A program made the translations under genes and the position numbers. Shown piece after piece: positions 39,736 to 42,882 of a stretch of 42,882 nucleotides of DNA (positions are counted from its first letter, which is position 1; each line of letters begins with the position of its first letter). Origin of the DNA: CAYFJO01 sp964343305. Lineage in GTDB: Bacteria; Planctomycetota; Planctomycetia; Pirellulales; Pirellulaceae. The notes beneath the pieces are model-generated. The model was not told the DNA's origin. It saw nothing but the letters and a program-made list of their open reading frames with translations, and did not search any database. The DNA lies in NCBI GenBank assembly GCA_964343305.1, contig CAYFJO010000042.1, positions 1-42,882 of the forward strand, written 5' to 3'.

Positions 39736-42390
39736 ATGCTCAACCGTCTGCTGTACGAATTCTATAAGTCAGCGAACAACGGCCGGCAGATTGCGTCGCT
39801 GCCCGACGGTCGGCGGTTGTTGCTGGTGCATTCGGAGATCACGGGGCCTGCGACATTGCGGCTGATGCTGGCCCGGCGCGAGGCGCCGCAAGGCATGGCC
39901 GATTTCGAAGACGTTGGTGCGCTGGTCGGGCCGGATCCAATCGTGCCGGACGCGGGTCCGTGGGGATTTGGCGGCAGCATGGTCGTCGTCGCGGACACGT
40001 TACACGTGGCATGGACCGGGCCGCATGGAATTCAGTACGCGCGGGCAACGTGGGCGGGCGATAAGTTCCGTTGGGACCGGGCGCGGCCTGCCGTCGAGGG
40101 CGATTACTGGCTCGGCGATCTGTTCGTCGTCGGCAACGGGCTCGCTCTGACCTGGCATCAGATTCACGATCGGCAGAACGAGTCAGTCGGGATCGGCTGG
40201 TTTGATGGCGAGTGGCACTGCAGCGACGTCCAGCGCGGCAAACCAATGTTCGCGCCGGTCGCCGACGTGGACCGTCAGGGACGCATCCATCTAGCGTGGA
40301 GCGACGCGGCCGAACAACTCTACTACGCCCGTCTCGACAAACTGGGCGGCAAGCCGGAAGTCGAACTGCTCGGCCCCGGTGGGCAGCCGACGATTCTTGT
40401 CACCGACGACCGCATCCTCATTGCCTGCGTAAGCGGGTACGCATACGGACCGATTCGGTACTACGTTAAAAACCATCAGAAATGGCAACGCAACGCGCCG
40501 CTTACGGTGACAAGTCCGTGGCTGACTTCCGACCTGGTCCATTCGCCGGGGCTGACTCGCGACCGGCACGGCGTCGTCTGGCTGTTCTTCGCCGATAGCA
40601 CTCGCCGCAGCACGTTCTGGACTCGTTGGCTCGGAGACGATTGGAGTCCCATCACAAACGGCCCGCGCATCTACTATCGCCCGCCGCATTTCGATTTCAA
40701 CCTGCTACCGATCGGGCGGCTGTGTGTCGAGAAACGGTCCGTAACTGAAGTCGTGAGATTTCAGTCTCAGCCGGCGCACTCCGAAGTCTCACGACATCGG
40801 TTACGGGACATCGGCCTGTTGCTCACCTGTGAGGCGCCGCTGGGTTGCGTCGAATTCCGGCGCGAGGTCGTCCCCGATCTGGCGGCTGATTCCGGTCGCA
40901 AGGTCCTCTTTCTCGACATGCTGGAAGTCGCCCGCACGGAAAACGTGCGCCTGCACGTCGAGACCGCCGTCAAGCACCCGAAGAATCCGCTGATGCAAAC
41001 CGGTCCTGCTGGTTCGTTCGATGAAGACCGTGTTTTCAATCACGGCACCGTGCTGCTGGACGGCGGCAAGTACCGCATGTGGTACGGCGGCATCCGCGAG
41101 CCTCGGCCAGGCGAACCGCGCCCACCGTGGTGGGACTGGATTCGTTGTGGCTACGCCGAAAGCGACGACGGAATCCATTGGAAGCGTGTGCGAGTTGGTT
41201 TGGTCGAGTGGAACGGCTCGCGAGAGAACAACATCGTACCGTACATGCGGCACGCGCCCGTCGTGATCAAAGATGAAAAGGACCCTGAACCGAAGCGGCG
41301 CTACAAGGCGTTTTACTTCTGGAACTCTGGCGAGCATCTCGACATTGCCCGCACGGGAAAATACGACAAGCAGTACGACCCACGCGACGAACTGTTCCTG
41401 ATGGACTTGTTCACTTCGCCCGACGGCATTCGTCTGGAACGACATGAAGGCGAAGTGCGATTTCCTGGCGAGCAGGTCAAGCCGTTGTCGGCGATTCCCA
41501 ACAGCGTCTTCCGCGACGACGACGAGCCTGACCCGAACCGGCGGTACAAGGCATACGGGTTTATGTCGCTGAACCTGCGCCGCCGCGGCACAAGCTACCT
41601 GTTCAGCCCCGACGCGCAGCACTGGACAGCACATCCGGAAATGCCGCTGATCGACCCTGCCGTGCGCGGCACACCGCCTGCCGCTGGCGGCCCGACCGGT
41701 CAGGTTCACGACACCGTCTGTTTTCCTTACGAGGGTTATTACCTCGCGCTGTACCAAGACCAGCATGAACCGAGCAATATGCCGATCGAGTTGGCAGTGA
41801 GCCGAGACGCAGAGACTTTCCGTCATGTCAAACCGGGCAGCAAAGTGATCTCGGTCGGAGAACCCAACGACTGGGACGCGCAGACAATCTTGCCGTCAAG
41901 GCCAGTGATCCTCGATCGCGAAATCCGACTGTACTACGGGGGTGGGACCGAGCGGAAACCGCCTCTGGACGGCCGCCCGAAATGGGTCGCGCTGCCCGGT
42001 CTGGCAACTCTGCGCCGCGACGGATTCACTTCCATCCGACTGGCCAGTGATGCGCAGCCGGGATCGCTGGTGACGATTCCGTTTCAGCTTCCTCAACTGC
42101 CCACACGACTGCACGTGAACGTGGATTGTCCTGGCAATTCGAAACTTCGCGCCGAACTGCTCGACAGCGATAGCAGTCGACCGTTGCCAGGATATTCGTT
42201 GGCCGAGTGCAAAGCGCTCACCGGCGATCAATTTGACGCAACCATCACGTGGCAATCCCACGGCATGCTGCCACACACACCAGAGCTGCGAAGCGAGAAC
42301 AGCAGCGTCCGCTTGCACCTTCACCTTGCCAGCAACGGTGAATCTCCAAAGCTGTACGCATTCTGGTTTGATTCTCAAGATCGCAACTGA
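39736..42390 (+). CDS. Large propeller glycoside-hydrolase-like protein (GH43/32-type folds), with palindrome insert
   Basis: The 884-residue product has no obvious signal peptide and two propeller-like regions. The N-terminal half (~15-330) has exo-sialidase/GH-type blades such as GRQIASLPDGRRLLLVHSE, VADTLHVAWTGPHGIQYARA and DRQGRIHLAWSDAAEQLYYA. The C-terminal half (~400-760) carries GH43/GH32-like blades: DGGKYRMWYGGIREP, WIRCGYAESDDGIHWKRV, RRYKAFYFWNSGEH, HDTVCFPYEGYYLALYQDQH and DREIRLYYGGGTERK. The D-x-x-RMWYGG and ESDDGxHWxR motifs are typical of glycoside hydrolase family 43/32-like propellers. A beta-sandwich may follow (~770-880). Residues ~336-357 (VTEVVRFQ to EVSRHRL) are encoded by an in-frame palindrome and form an odd linker between the halves. 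Substrate unknown. The start at 39736 follows GAGGAA by ~9 bases. Confidence 0.82.
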   Translation: MLNRLLYEFYKSANNGRQIASLPDGRRLLLVHSEITGPATLRLMLARREAPQGMADFEDVGALVGPDPIVPDAGPWGFGGSMVVVADTLHVAWTGPHGIQYARATWAGDKFRWDRARPAVEGDYWLGDLFVVGNGLALTWHQIHDRQNESVGIGWFDGEWHCSDVQRGKPMFAPVADVDRQGRIHLAWSDAAEQLYYARLDKLGGKPEVELLGPGGQPTILVTDDRILIACVSGYAYGPIRYYVKNHQKWQRNAPLTVTSPWLTSDLVHSPGLTRDRHGVVWLFFADSTRRSTFWTRWLGDDWSPITNGPRIYYRPPHFDFNLLPIGRLCVEKRSVTEVVRFQSQPAHSEVSRHRLRDIGLLLTCEAPLGCVEFRREVVPDLAADSGRKVLFLDMLEVARTENVRLHVETAVKHPKNPLMQTGPAGSFDEDRVFNHGTVLLDGGKYRMWYGGIREPRPGEPRPPWWDWIRCGYAESDDGIHWKRVRVGLVEWNGSRENNIVPYMRHAPVVIKDEKDPEPKRRYKAFYFWNSGEHLDIARTGKYDKQYDPRDELFLMDLFTSPDGIRLERHEGEVRFPGEQVKPLSAIPNSVFRDDDEPDPNRRYKAYGFMSLNLRRRGTSYLFSPDAQHWTAHPEMPLIDPAVRGTPPAAGGPTGQVHDTVCFPYEGYYLALYQDQHEPSNMPIELAVSRDAETFRHVKPGSKVISVGEPNDWDAQTILPSRPVILDREIRLYYGGGTERKPPLDGRPKWVALPGLATLRRDGFTSIRLASDAQPGSLVTIPFQLPQLPTRLHVNVDCPGNSKLRAELLDSDSSRPLPGYSLAECKALTGDQFDATITWQSHGMLPHTPELRSENSSVRLHLHLASNGESPKLYAFWFDSQDRN
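40741..40804. repeat. In-frame palindromic repeat inside the propeller gene
   Basis: The arms 40741-40758 and 40787-40804 are inverse complements at 16 of 18 positions around a 28-base loop. Flanking bases (GGTCC/GGGAC) extend the symmetry slightly. The element encodes residues ~336-357 of the propeller protein without a stop. It belongs to a different repeat family from the one in the RND gene. Confidence 0.75.
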
Positions 42391-42619
42391 GGCAATTCAT
42401 GCAGATCCAAACAAATCTCTCGTCGAATGATGCCACAGCCGCAAAGTCCGGACTCGAGACTGCTGAACCCTGGTCGCAGACGTGCGGAACTGGTCACGGA
42501 CGAATACCCCGGCAAGAACCGGCTTGCCCGCCAACGGGTCGACCGGCGCAACGGCTTGTTCGATCTGGTTGAGTCACGGTCCAATTCGAACGACCACCTT
42601 TCAACACTGGAGTCAATCT

Positions 42620-42882
42620 ATGAAACACCATTGTCTGCTCATAATCGTGACGTTTGTTGGCGCCGCGCAACAACAAGCCACAGCCGTCGAAGGTAAGCCG
42701 AACATCGTTTACATCATGTCGGACGAGTTGGCGTATTATGAACTTTCTCACATGGGCAACCCCCGAATCCGGACGCCGCGCATCGACCGCATGGCGGCTG
42801 AGGGAATTCGTTTCACGCAGGCGCTTGCCGGATCGCCTGTTTGCGCGCCGTTGCGGTGCAATTTGATGACGGGAAAACACGC
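42620..42882 (+). CDS. Secreted sulfatase, 3' partial
   Basis: The ATG at 42620 has GGAG about 8 bases upstream. The product starts with a signal peptide (HCLLIIVTFVGAAQQQATA) followed by KPNIVYIMSDELAYYELSHM, the metal-binding start of the alkaline-phosphatase-like fold. Then come RTPRIDRMAAEGIRFTQALA and the sulfatase signature around VCAPLRCNLMTGKHA, with Cys ~75 (C-x-P-x-R form) as the formylglycine site. The gene runs off the window's right edge. It is likely periplasmic or secreted and may act with the propeller upstream, which ends 229 bp before it; the spacer holds no clear gene. Confidence 0.93.
   Translation, partial: MKHHCLLIIVTFVGAAQQQATAVEGKPNIVYIMSDELAYYELSHMGNPRIRTPRIDRMAAEGIRFTQALAGSPVCAPLRCNLMTGKH

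Noticed and set aside
42427..42618. Basic 89-codon frame before the second sulfatase
   Set aside because: Composition is like a shadow frame, it overlaps the sulfatase start, and there is no recognisable domain.

Overview
The window reads as chromosomal DNA of a planctomycete, probably of the Pirellulales/Planctomycetales type. The grounds are family content recognised from memory: two formylglycine sulfatases, a Tat-exported Gfo/Idh/MocA oxidoreductase, a DUF1080 protein, a sialate O-acetylesterase-like esterase, PQQ-type and TolB-type propellers, a giant VCBS/Ig/Calx-beta protein, leucine-rich-repeat proteins, and many palindromic intergenic repeats. No database search was possible, so every family call rests on motifs visible in the sequence.

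Layout. 1-3.4 kb: the tail of a large secreted beta-helix protein with an HEFGH site, then a minus-strand pair of secreted proteins. 3.5-8.8 kb: a plus-strand run of a class III aminotransferase, an Uup-type ABC-F ATPase, a TolB-like propeller and a secreted esterase. 8.9-15.3 kb: a minus-strand heavy-metal efflux operon (His-rich secreted protein, YtkA-like lipoprotein, membrane-fusion protein, RND pump), interrupted by a small four-helix-bundle gene. 15.4-18.8 kb: a 1131-residue secreted multidomain protein. 19.2 kb: tRNA-Arg(CCT). 19.3-26.5 kb: a TfoX-N protein, a C-terminally anchored secreted protein, an NTF2-like protein, a PQQ-type propeller, an ICMT-like membrane protein, a frameshifted gene, a sulfatase and a cold-shock protein. 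26.7-29.8 kb: a frameshifted LRR gene, a SEC-C protein, a small unknown protein, an SprT-like metallopeptidase and a truncated gene. 30.1-35.7 kb: the oxidoreductase, an LRR lipoprotein, a DUF1080 protein, a methyltransferase and a secreted protein of unknown function. 35.8-39.7 kb: a decay zone with an Ig-domain pseudogene, a 914-residue nuclease-transposase fusion and the tail of a RAYT transposase. 39.7-42.9 kb: a large propeller glycosidase-like protein and the start of a second sulfatase.

The most unusual signal is in the repeats. First, the four-helix-bundle (S23/IVS-type) gene lies in a 471-bp unit bounded by imperfect inverted repeats. This unit fills the whole gap between the membrane-fusion and RND genes. 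The same repeat recurs as a short palindrome inserted in frame inside the neighbouring RND pump gene, which suggests a mobile unit plus a MITE-like derivative. Second, a different palindrome lies in frame inside the 884-residue propeller gene. Third, a REP-like element occurs twice, and its ends form the stop codons of three genes. Fourth, one ORF joins a TM0106/Cas4-like nuclease, a DEDD exonuclease-like domain and an IS66-type DDE transposase.

The sulfatases, esterase, DUF1080 protein, oxidoreductase and propellers fit a secreted or periplasmic polysaccharide-degrading lifestyle, but they do not form one clear operon. The metal-efflux genes are the clearest functional unit.
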